Below, one piece after another: positions 40,381 through 50,010 of a stretch of 64,000 nucleotides of DNA. The position numbers and the translations under genes are program-made. The stretch comes from Verrucomicrobiia bacterium (GTDB lineage: Bacteria > Verrucomicrobiota > Verrucomicrobiia > Limisphaerales > Pedosphaeraceae), in the NCBI GenBank assembly GCA_036268055.1, contig DATAUW010000017.1, positions 372,001 through 436,000 on the forward strand, read 5' to 3'. The notes below the pieces were generated by a model. That model was not told the origin of the DNA. It did not search any database and saw nothing but the letters and a program-made list of their open reading frames with translations. Every line of letters starts with the position of its first letter. The first letter of the stretch is position 1.

Positions 40381-40765
40381 ATTTGTCGAGGATTTGCAGA
40401 CGGTAAACGGGGGAAAGTTTGCTGTTATCCTTCACCGGGCCGAAACCGTTGTAGCTGTAATCGAACTTGAAGCGGTAATAAATGACCTTGGCTCCGGGGG
40501 GCGCGGGGATGATGGTTTCCCAGCGATTGGTCATGAGCGTGGTCAGGTGCATCGGAAAGGGTTCTTTGCCCGAGATGGCGACGGGCCTGATGGACGGCCA
40601 GATGAGGGATTGCTGGCTCGAGGCGAAGGCGGCCTCGATGGGGTAAAAGCCATTGTCATTGCGGAACTGCTGCTTGGCTGTGAGGTTGGTGATGGTGCCG
40701 GAGGCGCATCCGGTGAGGAGCGCGCCAAGCAAGAGCATGGGCAATAATGTCTTAACAATACGCAT
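40379..40765 (-). CDS. Small lipoprotein of unknown function
   Basis: A 128-residue protein with a lipoprotein signal: VKTLLPMLLLGALLTGCASG, lipobox LTGC with Cys at residue 19. The mature part is beta-rich and contains NGFYPIEAAFASSQQSLIW, PFPMHLTTLMTNRWE and a tyrosine-rich stretch VIYYRFKFDYSYNGFG. I do not recognise a named family. The ATG at 40765 places the signal peptide correctly; the longer upstream frame crosses the divergent promoter. It faces away from the PpiD-like gene across 133 bases. Confidence 0.75.
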   Translation of the reverse strand: MRIVKTLLPMLLLGALLTGCASGTITNLTAKQQFRNDNGFYPIEAAFASSQQSLIWPSIRPVAISGKEPFPMHLTTLMTNRWETIIPAPPGAKVIYYRFKFDYSYNGFGPVKDNSKLSPVYRLQILDK

Positions 40766-40898
40766 AGTATGTATAGAGAGCCTTGCACAAGCCGGGGCGG
40801 TTGTAAATGGACTTTTTGCACGCAAAAATACTGCTTTTACGTTTGACCACCACTCCCCAACGCGGTTAGGCTGGCCGCTCATCATTTGAACAAAACGT

Positions 40899-42554
40899 AT
40901 GTTTGGGACCATTAGAAAACATCAGACCTGGCTTTGGGCTATCATCATTGTCGTGACCTGCCTCAGCCTCATAGTTTGGACCGGCGCAAATAACAAATCG
41001 GGCAACGGCTCCGGGGGACGGGATAATTTCGGCATGCTTGCAGGCCGCGCCATTACCCGCGAACAAATCGTCGGCGCCATCCATGAAGTGGAGTTGGATT
41101 ATTTTCTCAAGAACCAGCAATGGCCCGACCGCAACAATCCTGATCTCAATCGCCAGGCTTACATGCGCCTGTTCCTGAACCAAAAGCAAAAGGAAATGGG
41201 CATCGAAGTGCCGACGGATGCGGCAGCGGCTTTTGCTCATCGCATTTTGGGCCAAGCTTCGATGGATGATTTTGTGGAAAAGGTCCTCAAGCCCGAAGGC
41301 TTGGACGCGACGGATTTTGATCATTTTCTCCGCCACGAATTGGGTATCGAGCAACTGGCGTTGACGGCGGGCGTCGCCGGACGATTGGTCACGCCGCAGG
41401 AAGCGGAGACGATGTACCGCCTGGAGCATCAGGACGTGGATACGGTGCTGGTTTATTTTTCGGCGACGAATTACATGAAGAGCGTTCTCACCGCGCCGGA
41501 CGCCGTGGCGCAATTCTACACGAACCAGCTTGAGCATTATCGCGTGCCGGAAGAAGTGCAGGTCAGTTACGTAAAATATAACGTGACCAATTATATGACC
41601 GCCGCTGAGAAGAGCATCACCAACATGGACCAGATGGTGCAGGCAAACGTGGACCGGCTCGGCACGAATTTTTATCGGAACGCCAAGACGGCTGACGAAT
41701 CGAAGGCCAACATCCGCAGTGACCTTGTCCGCCAGCATGCGTTGGTGGATGCCCAGCGCGCCGCGCTGGCTTTCGCCACGGCGATTGATCAGGAAACGAA
41801 TCATTCACTGGCGAATTTTGACAAGCAAGCCGCGGCGGAAAAATTACAAGTCTTGACCACGGCGCCGTTCGACCGCGAATACGGTCCGCAGGAATTTATT
41901 GTTCCGCCGAGCTTCACGCAGAAGGCTTTCGCGCTCGCGCAGGATGATCCTTATGCCGGACCAATCGTCGCAGAAGACGGAGTGTATGTGATCGCGCTCA
42001 AACAGCGTCTGCCTGCCGAGACGCCATCGCTCGATAAAATTCGCGAGAAGGTTACGGCTGATTATCGTTATATGAACGCGGTGCAGATGGCGCAGCAGGA
42101 AGCTTTCAAATTCAACGGCGCGGTGACCAACGGCTTGGCGGCGGGAAAATCCTTCAAGGATATTTGCGCGCAGGCGGGCGTGAAGCCCCAGCCGCTGCCG
42201 CCGTTCTCGCTCAACGCGCGCAATGTGCCGCCGATGTTGGAAGACAAGGTCAGCATCAACGCGCTCAAACAGGCGGCGTTTGGCACTCAGCCGGGCAAAG
42301 CCAGCGGACTCGCGGCGGCTCGCGATGGCGCATTCCTTCTGTATGTTGACAAGCGCCTGCCGATTGATGAAGCGAAAATGAAAGCGGAGATGCCGGAGTT
42401 TTTGTCTGGGCTGCGCTCGGCCCGCGAAGGTGATGCCTTCAATCAATGGTTCAGCACGGCGGTGCATCAGGATCCCGACTTCATGCAATACATCCAGAAG
42501 TTGACGGAAGATTCCCAGGCGAGAAGCAGCGCCGCCAATCGCCGCAAGTCGTGA
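40899..42554 (+). CDS. SurA_N/PpiD-like membrane-anchored peptidyl-prolyl isomerase-type chaperone
   Basis: A 551-residue protein anchored by one N-terminal helix (WLWAIIIVVTCLSLIVW), then a periplasmic SurA_N-like helical domain (AGRAITREQIVGAIHEVELDYF, LNRQAYMRLFLNQKQKEMGI, GQASMDDFVEKVLKPEGL). This is the PpiD plan, helping outer-membrane proteins fold as they leave the Sec channel. The parvulin domain is hard to see; DPYAGPIVAEDGVYVIALKQRLPAETPSLDKIREKV near 345-385 matches its end, but the usual catalytic stretch is weak, so isomerase activity is uncertain. No operon partner upstream; a pseudouridine synthase gene follows after 39 bases. Confidence 0.82.
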   Translation: MFGTIRKHQTWLWAIIIVVTCLSLIVWTGANNKSGNGSGGRDNFGMLAGRAITREQIVGAIHEVELDYFLKNQQWPDRNNPDLNRQAYMRLFLNQKQKEMGIEVPTDAAAAFAHRILGQASMDDFVEKVLKPEGLDATDFDHFLRHELGIEQLALTAGVAGRLVTPQEAETMYRLEHQDVDTVLVYFSATNYMKSVLTAPDAVAQFYTNQLEHYRVPEEVQVSYVKYNVTNYMTAAEKSITNMDQMVQANVDRLGTNFYRNAKTADESKANIRSDLVRQHALVDAQRAALAFATAIDQETNHSLANFDKQAAAEKLQVLTTAPFDREYGPQEFIVPPSFTQKAFALAQDDPYAGPIVAEDGVYVIALKQRLPAETPSLDKIREKVTADYRYMNAVQMAQQEAFKFNGAVTNGLAAGKSFKDICAQAGVKPQPLPPFSLNARNVPPMLEDKVSINALKQAAFGTQPGKASGLAAARDGAFLLYVDKRLPIDEAKMKAEMPEFLSGLRSAREGDAFNQWFSTAVHQDPDFMQYIQKLTEDSQARSSAANRRKS

Positions 42555-42593
42555 TGCGCAGCGCCGCCAGTGCGGCGTCGCGCCAAAATTCTC

Positions 42594-43394
42594 ATGAGCG
42601 AAGTCATTAAATTATCTTCGCCGGCCACGCGCGAGTTTTGGGAGTTGCCCGTGCTGTTTGAAGACGGGAATCTGCTCGCGATTGACAAGCCCAGCCGCCT
42701 GCTGACTTCGCCGGACCGTTATGATCCCGCGCGTCCGAACTTGATGAAGCTGCTGCATGCGGCTGTCGAAGCCGGCAAGCCTTGGGCGCGCCAGCGCGGG
42801 CTCACTTATCTGATGAATGCGCATCGGCTGGATTTTGAAACCAGCGGCATCATTCTGCTCGCGAAAAATAAACCGGCGTTGATCGCGCTCGCAAATTTAT
42901 TTGGCTCGGAAAAACCGGTGAAGACGTATCTCGCCTTGGTTCACGGAAATCCGGTCCGGGAAACTTTTGAAGTGGAGGCCAAACTTGCGCCGCATCCGGT
43001 GAAGCTCGGTTTGATTCGCGTGGATGAAAAAAATGGCAAGCGCGCGCGGACGGATTTTCAGTTGATCGAGAAATTCAACGGTTACTCGGTGTTGCAATGC
43101 CGTCCGCAGACGGGCCGCACGCATCAGATACGCGTGCATTTGCGGCAGGCGGGTTTACCGATCGTGGGCGATGAACTTTACGGCGGAAACCCGTTGCTGC
43201 TGTCGCGCCTGAAAATGGACTATCATCTCAAGCCCAAAAAAACGGAACGTCCGCTGATGGATCGCGTCGCGCTGCACGCGGCGGAGTTAAAATTGCCGCA
43301 TCCCGTGACTGGTGTGGAAGTCGCCATCACTTCGCCGCTGCCGAAAGACCTGACCGTGGCGATCAAATATCTGCGGCGTTACGCGGCGGTTTAG
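42594..43394 (+). CDS. RluA-family pseudouridine synthase
   Basis: A 266-residue RluA-type enzyme that converts uridine to pseudouridine in rRNA or tRNA. Catalytic motif HRLDFETSGIILLAK carries the Asp nucleophile; also visible are VLFEDGNLLAIDKPSRLLT at the start, KTYLALVHG, the RTHQIRVHLRQAGLPIVGDELYGG motif region, and LHAAELKLPHPVTG. There is no S4 domain, as in RluA/TruC types. Start at ATG 42594; the GTG at 42570 is less likely. Target site not deducible. It ends 4 bases into the convergent argF gene. Confidence 0.92.
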   Translation: MSEVIKLSSPATREFWELPVLFEDGNLLAIDKPSRLLTSPDRYDPARPNLMKLLHAAVEAGKPWARQRGLTYLMNAHRLDFETSGIILLAKNKPALIALANLFGSEKPVKTYLALVHGNPVRETFEVEAKLAPHPVKLGLIRVDEKNGKRARTDFQLIEKFNGYSVLQCRPQTGRTHQIRVHLRQAGLPIVGDELYGGNPLLLSRLKMDYHLKPKKTERPLMDRVALHAAELKLPHPVTGVEVAITSPLPKDLTVAIKYLRRYAAV

Positions 43395-44287
43395 GCGGCG
43401 ACCCACGCAAGGATCGCCTTCTGAACGTGCAGGCGATTTTCCGCCTGGTCGAAGATGGTCTTTGCATGCGCCTCAAAGGTCGCTTCGTCAATCTCCTTGC
43501 CCTTGTAAGCGGGGAGGCAATGCATCACCAGCGCACCGGGCTTGGCAAGTTGCACGAGCGGGCCATTGATCTGATAACCGGCCATCGTTTTGATGCGTTC
43601 GGCGGATTCCGCTTCCTTGCCCATTGAAATCCAGACGTCGGTATAGAGCATGTCAGCGCCTTTCGCAGCCGCTTGCACGTCTTCGGTCACGATGATTTTT
43701 CCGCTGGCACGCGCGAGCAATTCCGGCGCGGGCTGATAACCCTTCGGCGCGGCGACCCGCAATTCAAAACCCATTTTCGCGGCGGCGAACATCCACGAGT
43801 ACGTCATGTTGCTTGCGCCATCGCCAATGAGCGTCACCACTTTTCCGGCGATTGGGCCGCGCTGTTCTTCAAAGGTAAAAATGTCCGCGAGAATCTGGCA
43901 GGGATGCTCGTCGTCCGTGAGGGCATTGATCGTCGGCAATTTGGAATAGCGCGCGAAATCCACGACGTCGCTTTGCGCGAAGGTGCGGATGATCGCGCCG
44001 TGAACCATGCGGCCCAAAACGCGCGCGGTGTCTTTGATCTCCTCGCCGCGGCCGAGTTGAATATCGTTCGCGTTCAGGAACAGCGCTTGGCCGCCCAGTT
44101 CGCGGATGGCGACTTCGAACGACACGCGCGTGCGCGTGGACGATTTCGTAAAAATCATCGCCCAGACCTGCCCGGCGAGCGGCTGTTGCTGATGATGTCC
44201 GCGTTCCTTTTTCAACGGGCCCGACGCGGACAGGATCGCCCGCATGTCGGAGGCGCTGAGTTCCTCGATGCTCAACAGATTTTTCAT
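43391..44287 (-). CDS. argF: Ornithine carbamoyltransferase
   Basis: Joins carbamoyl phosphate and ornithine to give citrulline. The 298 residues include the carbamoyl-phosphate site STRTR (50-54), HPCQ (128-131), ornithine-binding DVWISMGKEAE, and HCLPAYKGKEI (256 on) with the active Cys. Standard length. Overlaps argD by ATGA and is the last gene of argCJBDF. Confidence 0.97.
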   Translation of the reverse strand: MKNLLSIEELSASDMRAILSASGPLKKERGHHQQQPLAGQVWAMIFTKSSTRTRVSFEVAIRELGGQALFLNANDIQLGRGEEIKDTARVLGRMVHGAIIRTFAQSDVVDFARYSKLPTINALTDDEHPCQILADIFTFEEQRGPIAGKVVTLIGDGASNMTYSWMFAAAKMGFELRVAAPKGYQPAPELLARASGKIIVTEDVQAAAKGADMLYTDVWISMGKEAESAERIKTMAGYQINGPLVQLAKPGALVMHCLPAYKGKEIDEATFEAHAKTIFDQAENRLHVQKAILAWVAA

Positions 44288-45570
44288 GATGCCAATTTTT
44301 CCACCACCGAACCGATGATTTTCAATCCCTCGTCAGCCTCGCTCCGCCGCAGATTCAGTGGCGGCAATAGGCGGACGATATTCGTGCTGGCGGGAATCGC
44401 CAGCAGTCCCGCGGCGTGCAGCAAATTCACGAACCGCAGCGTCGGGGTTTTGCCTTCGCTGGCGAAGGCGGGAATGTTTTGCGCGAGTTCGATGCCGAGC
44501 ATGAAACCCAGGCCGCGCACGTTTTGAATGACGGACGGATATTTGCGCGCGAGTTCCAGCAAACTGTTTTTCAAATGGTCGCCGACGGAGCGCACATTGT
44601 CCGCGAGTTTTTCTTGTTCGATGACCGAAAGAATTTTCAACGCGACCGCGCAACCGAGCGGCGAGCCGCCGAACGTGCTTCCGTGTGTCCCTGCGCCGAG
44701 CAGATCCGCGTAAGGCTGCCGTACCCAAAACGCGCCGATCGGAAAACCGCCGCCGAGTGATTTGGCCATTGAGATCGCGTCGGGCATGAATTTATCGCCA
44801 CCGGGTGTGTTCTCGAGCGTGCGCTGATAACTTTGAAAACGGCCCGTGCGGAAGTGGCCGCACTGCACGCTGTCCATCATCAGCAACAATTTTTTCTCAT
44901 CGCATAATTGCCGCAAGCCCAGCAGATATTCTGGCGCCGCGGGCGACACGCCACCTTCGCCCTGGATGCCTTCGATAAAAATCGCGGCGGTCGCGGGAGA
45001 AATCGCATTACGCATCGCGGCGAGGTCATTGTAAGGCACATGCCGAAAGCCCGGGATGATGGGCTCAAAACCTTTTTTGACTTTGTCCTGCCCGGTGGCG
45101 GCGATGCCACCCAGCGTGCGGCCGTGAAAGGAATTGATGGCCGTAATGATCTCGAAACGGCCTTCATCATGGCCGAATTTGCGCGCAAGTTTGAACAAGC
45201 CTTCGTTGGCCTCGACGCCGCTGTTGGCGAAAAAACATTTTCCCGGACCGATCAGGTTCACGAGCTTCTCGGCTAACTGGCCTTGCGGGCCGTGATAATA
45301 AAAATTGGAAGTGTGGATGAGCTTGCGCGATTGCTCGATGAGCGTGTCCGTGATCGCCGCGGGCGAGTGACCGAGCGCCAGCACGGCGACGCCGCCGCCG
45401 AGGTCGAGGTAACGCTTGCCGGTGATGTCCCAAACGTAACTGCCCGCGCCGTGGCTGAGCACGATGTCGAAGCGGCCATACGTCGGTATGACATTTTTTT
45501 GGAACAAGGCCTGGATCTCCGCCGTTTCGTTGTGAACGACGGCGGGCGGCGTTGGAATAATCTCTTTCAT
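44284..45570 (-). CDS. argD: Acetylornithine aminotransferase
   Basis: Class III PLP aminotransferase of 428 residues for the fourth step of ornithine synthesis. Landmarks: GAGSYVWDITGKRYLDLGGGVAVLALGHSP, FFANSGVEANEGLFKLARKFG, FHGRTLGGIAATGQDKV, FIEGIQGEGGVSPA, the PLP Lys in ISMAKSLGGGFPIGAF, and HGSTFGGSPLGCAVAL. Two small differences from the family: the usual DEVQ reads DSVQ (the Asp that contacts PLP is kept), and about 12 extra residues (LENTPGGDKF region) follow it. Starts 77 bases after argB. Confidence 0.95.
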   Translation of the reverse strand: MKEIIPTPPAVVHNETAEIQALFQKNVIPTYGRFDIVLSHGAGSYVWDITGKRYLDLGGGVAVLALGHSPAAITDTLIEQSRKLIHTSNFYYHGPQGQLAEKLVNLIGPGKCFFANSGVEANEGLFKLARKFGHDEGRFEIITAINSFHGRTLGGIAATGQDKVKKGFEPIIPGFRHVPYNDLAAMRNAISPATAAIFIEGIQGEGGVSPAAPEYLLGLRQLCDEKKLLLMMDSVQCGHFRTGRFQSYQRTLENTPGGDKFMPDAISMAKSLGGGFPIGAFWVRQPYADLLGAGTHGSTFGGSPLGCAVALKILSVIEQEKLADNVRSVGDHLKNSLLELARKYPSVIQNVRGLGFMLGIELAQNIPAFASEGKTPTLRFVNLLHAAGLLAIPASTNIVRLLPPLNLRRSEADEGLKIIGSVVEKLAS

Positions 45571-45647
45571 GTTATTTCGATCAAGCGAAAGAAAATTTTT
45601 AGCAGGAAAATTTCAGGATAAAAGCGGAATTCGCGTTTTGTTTGTGA

Positions 45648-46523
45648 CTATTCAACGACTTCGGTGCCGACGCCGCGATCGGTAAAGATCTCGAGCAACA
45701 CCGAATGCGGCATGCGTCCGTCCACGAGCGAAACTTTGTTCACGCCCGACTTGATCGCCGCGACCGCGCTGTCCACCTTGGGAATCATCCCCTTGTCCAC
45801 GATTCCGGCGCGCTTCAAGCCGTCCACTTCACTGATGCGCAGTTGCGGAATCAAGGTCTCTTCTTTTTTCGGATCGCGCATCAAGCCGGGAACGTCGCTC
45901 ATGAAAACGAGCCGTTTCGCCTTCAACGCAATGGCCGCCTGCGCCGCCGCGACGTCGGCATTGCAATTATAAATATGTCCGTCTTCGCCGCGCGCGGTGG
46001 GGCTGATCACGGGCGTGAAACCTTGCGCAAGGCAATCGAACAGCGGCGCGGTATTCACGCCGATGACTTCGCCGACGAAACCGGGATCAAGCTGTTCGCC
46101 CGCCGGGCCGGTGAGCCAAAGCTTGCGGCAGGTAAAAATATCCGTGCCGGCAAAACCGCGCGCACGACCCTTGAGCGAATTGATAGTGGCGACAACCTCG
46201 GGATTGATCTCGCGCGAAAGAACCTGGTCCACGACTTTCACCGCCGCCTCATCGGTGATACGCATGCCCTGGACAAAGTTTGCCTTGAGACCGGCGGCGT
46301 CCATCGCGCGCGTGATCGCTTTGCCGCCACCATGAACCACGACCGGCTTGATGCCCGATGCTTCGAGAAAAACGACGTCGCGCGCCACGCCTTCGCGCAC
46401 GGCGGCGTCCGGCGAGTCCATGAAACTGCCGCCGTATTTGATGACGAAAGTTTGGCCATGAAAACGCTGCAAATAGGGCAGGGCTTCCAGCAACACCGCG
46501 GCTTTGGAAATCAGGTCTTGCAT
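45648..46523 (-). CDS. argB: Acetylglutamate kinase
   Basis: Phosphorylates N-acetylglutamate. The 291 residues contain FVIKYGGSFMD, VVVHGGGKAITRAMDAAGL, FVQGMRITDEAAVKVV, VGEVIGVNTAPL, YNCNADVAAAQAAIALKAKRLVFMSDVPGL and KRAGIVDKGMIPKVDSA. The N-terminal extension and the GMIPKV motif fit the arginine-sensitive hexameric type; feedback inhibition is inference. One base separates it from argJ. Confidence 0.96.
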   Translation of the reverse strand: MQDLISKAAVLLEALPYLQRFHGQTFVIKYGGSFMDSPDAAVREGVARDVVFLEASGIKPVVVHGGGKAITRAMDAAGLKANFVQGMRITDEAAVKVVDQVLSREINPEVVATINSLKGRARGFAGTDIFTCRKLWLTGPAGEQLDPGFVGEVIGVNTAPLFDCLAQGFTPVISPTARGEDGHIYNCNADVAAAQAAIALKAKRLVFMSDVPGLMRDPKKEETLIPQLRISEVDGLKRAGIVDKGMIPKVDSAVAAIKSGVNKVSLVDGRMPHSVLLEIFTDRGVGTEVVE

Positions 46524-46524
46524 C

Positions 46525-47853
46525 TCAGCCTCCCAGCGACGTCGGGTCGCTCACGTCACCCTTGTTGAAGTCCACATACTCTTCGGTGAGATCGGCAGCG
46601 TGAATGATCGCGCTCGATTTGCCGAGATTCAGATTGATATGCAGATCAAATTCCTTTTGCGCGGTGATCTTGCACAGCGCGGCGAAAGAGGTTTTCGTGG
46701 GCGTGCCTTTTTTCAATGCGAACAAAAGTTTTTTGCTGTCCGGCAAGCTGTACGCCACGTCAATTTTTTCCTCGACGATGCGCGCGGGCGAATAACCCAG
46801 TGCGCCGAGAATGCGGCCCCAATTCGGATCGCCGCCGAACCAGCTTGTGCGCACGAGCGAACTGTTCGCGACGGCGCGCGCGGCGGCATCGGCATCGTTG
46901 AACGATTCCGCGCCGGTGAGCCGGACGGTGACGAAGCGGGTGACGCCTTCGCCATCGCGTACAATCATCTTGGCGAGTTCCAGGCAGGCGTGATTCAACG
47001 CGTCAGAAAATATTTTGAATTCGGCGCTGCTGCTCGTGACCTTTTTGTTTCTCGCCAGGCCATTGGCGAGCACGAGCACGGTGTCGTTGGTGCTCATGTC
47101 ACCGTCAACCGTGATGCGGTTGAAACTGTTCGCGACCGCTTCGGCGAGCGCGGCTTTGAGCGCCTTCGATTCGATGGCGGCATCGGTGGTGATAAAACAA
47201 AGCATCGTGGCATGAAGACCCGCATAGGGCGCCGCGGCGGGGCGTACACCTGTGGGCGACATGCCGGGCTGGATCATGCCTGCGCCTTTGCAAATGCCAC
47301 CGACACGCACGGTGCGTCCACCCAATTTAAATTCAACCGCGACTTCCTTGGGACGCGTGTCGCTGGTCATGATGGCTTCGGCGGCGTGATGCGCATTTTC
47401 CTCAGTGCGCGCCAGCAACGGAACCGCTGCGTGAATACCGCGCTTCACATTTGCCATCGGCAACGTCACGCCGATACGGCCCGTCGAAGCGACGAGCACG
47501 TCTTCCGCGGCCAATTTCAAAAGTTTGCCCGTCTCGGACGCCATCGCTTCGGCATCGCGCAAACCTTGTTTGCCGGTGCAGGCATTTGCATTGCCCGAAT
47601 TGACCACGATGGCTTGGGCTTGGGATTTGTTTGCGCGTGGTATGCTGACCTTCACTGGCGCGGCGCAAACCTGGCTGGTTGTAAACAAACCGGCGACGGT
47701 TGCGGGCGCTTCGGAAAAAATAATCGCGAGGTCGCGCTTTCGGCCTTTGTTCGAGCCTTTGCCGGTGCCGAGGCGTTTGATGTCGCAGAAAATTCCAGCG
47801 GCCAAAAAACCCTGGGGAGCGGTGATGGAGCCAGTGATTTGCTTATGCTTCAT
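46525..47853 (-). CDS. argJ: ArgJ, bifunctional ornithine acetyltransferase / N-acetylglutamate synthase
   Basis: Recycles the acetyl group between acetylornithine and glutamate. The 442 residues include ITAPQGFLAAGIFCDIK, VVNSGNANACTGKQG, STGRIGVTLPMA, the self-cleavage segment with GLHATMLCFITTDAAI in which Thr of ATML becomes the new N terminus and nucleophile, and TVDGDMSTNDTVLVLANGLA. Complete length. Its presence explains the lack of argA and argE in the cluster. It follows argC by 27 bases. Confidence 0.96.
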   Translation of the reverse strand: MKHKQITGSITAPQGFLAAGIFCDIKRLGTGKGSNKGRKRDLAIIFSEAPATVAGLFTTSQVCAAPVKVSIPRANKSQAQAIVVNSGNANACTGKQGLRDAEAMASETGKLLKLAAEDVLVASTGRIGVTLPMANVKRGIHAAVPLLARTEENAHHAAEAIMTSDTRPKEVAVEFKLGGRTVRVGGICKGAGMIQPGMSPTGVRPAAAPYAGLHATMLCFITTDAAIESKALKAALAEAVANSFNRITVDGDMSTNDTVLVLANGLARNKKVTSSSAEFKIFSDALNHACLELAKMIVRDGEGVTRFVTVRLTGAESFNDADAAARAVANSSLVRTSWFGGDPNWGRILGALGYSPARIVEEKIDVAYSLPDSKKLLFALKKGTPTKTSFAALCKITAQKEFDLHINLNLGKSSAIIHAADLTEEYVDFNKGDVSDPTSLGG

Positions 47854-47880
47854 AATTTAGAAATGGCGCGGGATGGAAAA

Positions 47881-48945
47881 TCAAATCAAACCCGCAGTCT
47901 CGGGAAAACCGCACATGATATTCAAACTTTGAACGGCCTGGCCGCTCGCGCCTTTAACGATGTTGTCCTCTGCGCTCATGACGATCAGCCGCCCGGTGCG
48001 CGGGTCGAGCCGCCACGCGATTTCAATGACGTTCGTGCCGACGACGTGCTTGGTGTCGGGCAACATTTTGCCGTCGAGCAAACGCACGAAGGGTTCGTTT
48101 GCATAAGCGGTCTGATAACATGCAGCGATTTTTTCGTTGAACGCGGCGGCTTCGGCGGCGGTGGAAATAGTTTGCGTGGGCGCGAGATAAAGCGTGGTGA
48201 GAATGCCGCGATTGACCGGGATCAGGTGCGGCGTGAATTGAATGACGATGGGTTCGCCGGCGGCGAGGGAAAGTTCCTGTTCAATTTCGGAAAGATGCCG
48301 ATGCTTGGGCACGCCGTAAGGCCGCACGCTTTCGTTGCATTCCACAAAGAGATAATCCTGTTCCACCTTCCGGCCCGCGCCGCTCACACCGCTCAGTGAG
48401 TCGGCGATGATGCCTACGGATTTAATCAATTTAGCGCGCAGCAACGGCAACACGGGCAACAAAATACTTGTGGGATAACATCCGGGCGAGGCGATGAGCA
48501 TCCCATTTTTTATTTCTTCGCGATAAACTTCGGGCAATCCGTAAATGGAAGTCGCGAGCAAATCCGGCGCGGGATGTTCATGGGCGTAAAAGTCTTTGTA
48601 AACCGCCGCGCTCTTAAGTCGAAAATCCGCGCTCAAGTCAATCACCTGGCAGCCAAGTTGCAGCAGCGGCACGGCGAATTCGGCGGCGACGCCATGCGGC
48701 AGCGCGAGAAAAACAATTTGCGCTTGCTTCGCGAGCAGTTCGGCATTGGGCTCGCTGAAGCGGAGCGTTTTGGCCTGCGGATGATGGCCGAATTGCGGGA
48801 AAACCTGGGCGAGCGTCTGCCCGGCGTATTGGCGCGAAGTGAGCGCGGTCAATTCCGCGTGGGGATGCGTCAACAAGAGGCGCACCAATTCCTCGCCGGA
48901 GTAACCGGACGCGCCGACAATTCCTACTTTGATTTTATTATTCAC
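47881..48945 (-). CDS. argC: N-acetyl-gamma-glutamyl-phosphate reductase
   Basis: NADPH-dependent reductase of the third step. NADP motif KVGIVGASGYSGEELVRLL opens the protein; VFLALPHGVAAEFAV, VIDLSADFRL, the active Cys in LIASPGCYPTSILLPVLPL, and PHLIPVNRGILTTLYL follow. I chose the GTG at 48945 (NNKIKVGIV); a TTG at 48960 is possible, and no strong Shine-Dalgarno decides. First gene of argCJBDF on the minus strand, behind the rpsI terminator. Confidence 0.95.
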   Translation of the reverse strand: MNNKIKVGIVGASGYSGEELVRLLLTHPHAELTALTSRQYAGQTLAQVFPQFGHHPQAKTLRFSEPNAELLAKQAQIVFLALPHGVAAEFAVPLLQLGCQVIDLSADFRLKSAAVYKDFYAHEHPAPDLLATSIYGLPEVYREEIKNGMLIASPGCYPTSILLPVLPLLRAKLIKSVGIIADSLSGVSGAGRKVEQDYLFVECNESVRPYGVPKHRHLSEIEQELSLAAGEPIVIQFTPHLIPVNRGILTTLYLAPTQTISTAAEAAAFNEKIAACYQTAYANEPFVRLLDGKMLPDTKHVVGTNVIEIAWRLDPRTGRLIVMSAEDNIVKGASGQAVQSLNIMCGFPETAGLI

Positions 48946-48983
48946 GGGCGTTGAAAACAAACCAAACTGCGACGGTCATTTGT

Positions 48984-49023
48984 GTCTGAAAAAGAAAAAC
49001 CCCGCAAGGTTGAACCTGCGGGG
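48984..49023 (-). terminator. Intrinsic terminator after rpsI
   Basis: On the minus strand CCCCGCAGGTTCA...TTGCGGGG (49023-49000) forms a 10-pair hairpin with one bulge, followed by TTTTTCTTTTTC. It separates rplM-rpsI from the arginine operon. Confidence 0.85.
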
Positions 49024-49044
49024 TGTTGCGAAATAACAACAGGA

Positions 49045-49440
49045 TCAACGCTTGCTGTACTGGAAGCGCTTGCGCGCGCCGGGCTGGCCGTATTTTTTGC
49101 GTTCCTTCTCGCGGGAATCGCGAGTGAGCAGGCCCTCGGACTTGAGCGTGGGGCGCAAGGCGATGTCCGCCTCGAGCAACGCGCGGGCAATGCCGTGACG
49201 GACCGCGCCGGCCTGGCCGGTGGGACCGCCGCCCTGGACGTTCACGCGAATGTCATACTTGCCGGTGAGGGAAGTGACCACCAGCGGCTGGCTGACGACC
49301 ATGCGCAGGGTTTCTGTGGGAAAATAAGTTTCAAACGCGCGACCGTTCACGACGATCTTGCCGGAACCGGAAGCGAGGCGGACGCGGGCGACGGAGGTCT
49401 TGCGACGGCCGGTGCCGAGGAATTCAGAGATGGCTGCCAT
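49045..49440 (-). CDS. rpsI: Ribosomal protein S9
   Basis: A 131-residue small-subunit protein: [54 protein letters not shown], and the C-terminal tail [20 protein letters not shown] that reaches the P-site tRNA. Ends in the family's Lys-Arg. Follows rplM by 7 bases in the usual rplM-rpsI order. Confidence 0.98.
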   Translation of the reverse strand: MAAISEFLGTGRRKTSVARVRLASGSGKIVVNGRAFETYFPTETLRMVVSQPLVVTSLTGKYDIRVNVQGGGPTGQAGAVRHGIARALLEADIALRPTLKSEGLLTRDSREKERKKYGQPGARKRFQYSKR

Positions 49441-49447
49441 AATTTAA

Positions 49448-49900
49448 TTAATTGTCTTTTTGGACGGGCGAGTTGTGCTCCAGCGCGGCGGGTTGCTGAG
49501 CGCTGTGCGGATGCTTGTCGCCCTTGTAAACTTTGAGCTTGGTCATGAGCACCCGGCCGAGGCGGTTCTTGGGAACCATGCCGCGCACCGCGTGGGTGAT
49601 GAGCTGCTCGGGATGTTTCTCGCGGATCTGCGCGACAGATTTGTAGCGCTCGCCGCCTTTCCAGCCGGAGTAGGTCATGAAGTACTTGTCACTTTCCTTC
49701 TTGCCGGTGAGGGCGACTTTCTCGGCGTTGATGACGACCACGAAATCACCCGCGTCGAGATGCGCGGTGTAAATGGGTTTGTTTTTTCCGCGCAGGGTAT
49801 CGGCAATCAAAACAGCCAGACGGCCCAAGACGGCTCCGTCGGCATCAATGACGTGCCACTTGCGCTGATCCACGTTAACTTTCGGCAAATGCGTTTTCAT
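49448..49900 (-). CDS. rplM: Ribosomal protein L13
   Basis: A 150-residue large-subunit protein: KWHVIDADGAVLGRLAVLIADTLRGKNKP, DAGDFVVVINAEKVALTGKK, YSGWKGGERYKSVAQI, VRGMVPKNRLGRVLMTKLKVYKGDKHPHSAQQP. The ATG at 49900 has AGGA 6 bases upstream. The leader of about 100 bases toward pdxA must carry the promoter; no clear L13-binding fold is recognised. Confidence 0.98.
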   Translation of the reverse strand: MKTHLPKVNVDQRKWHVIDADGAVLGRLAVLIADTLRGKNKPIYTAHLDAGDFVVVINAEKVALTGKKESDKYFMTYSGWKGGERYKSVAQIREKHPEQLITHAVRGMVPKNRLGRVLMTKLKVYKGDKHPHSAQQPAALEHNSPVQKDN

Positions 49901-50010
49901 CTAAAATCCTGATAAAAGGAGGGGAGAAAGTAGCAAAACTGGTAGTTAAGTCAACAGTCATTTCAAGAAAAATGCAGCTTCTTTTAAAAATCGCATTTTG
50001 CCAGACAATT

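Noticed and set aside
46504-48399. A 631-codon open frame antisense to argJ, argB and argC
   Set aside because: Same reason: the arginine genes are intact on the other strand and this frame resembles nothing.
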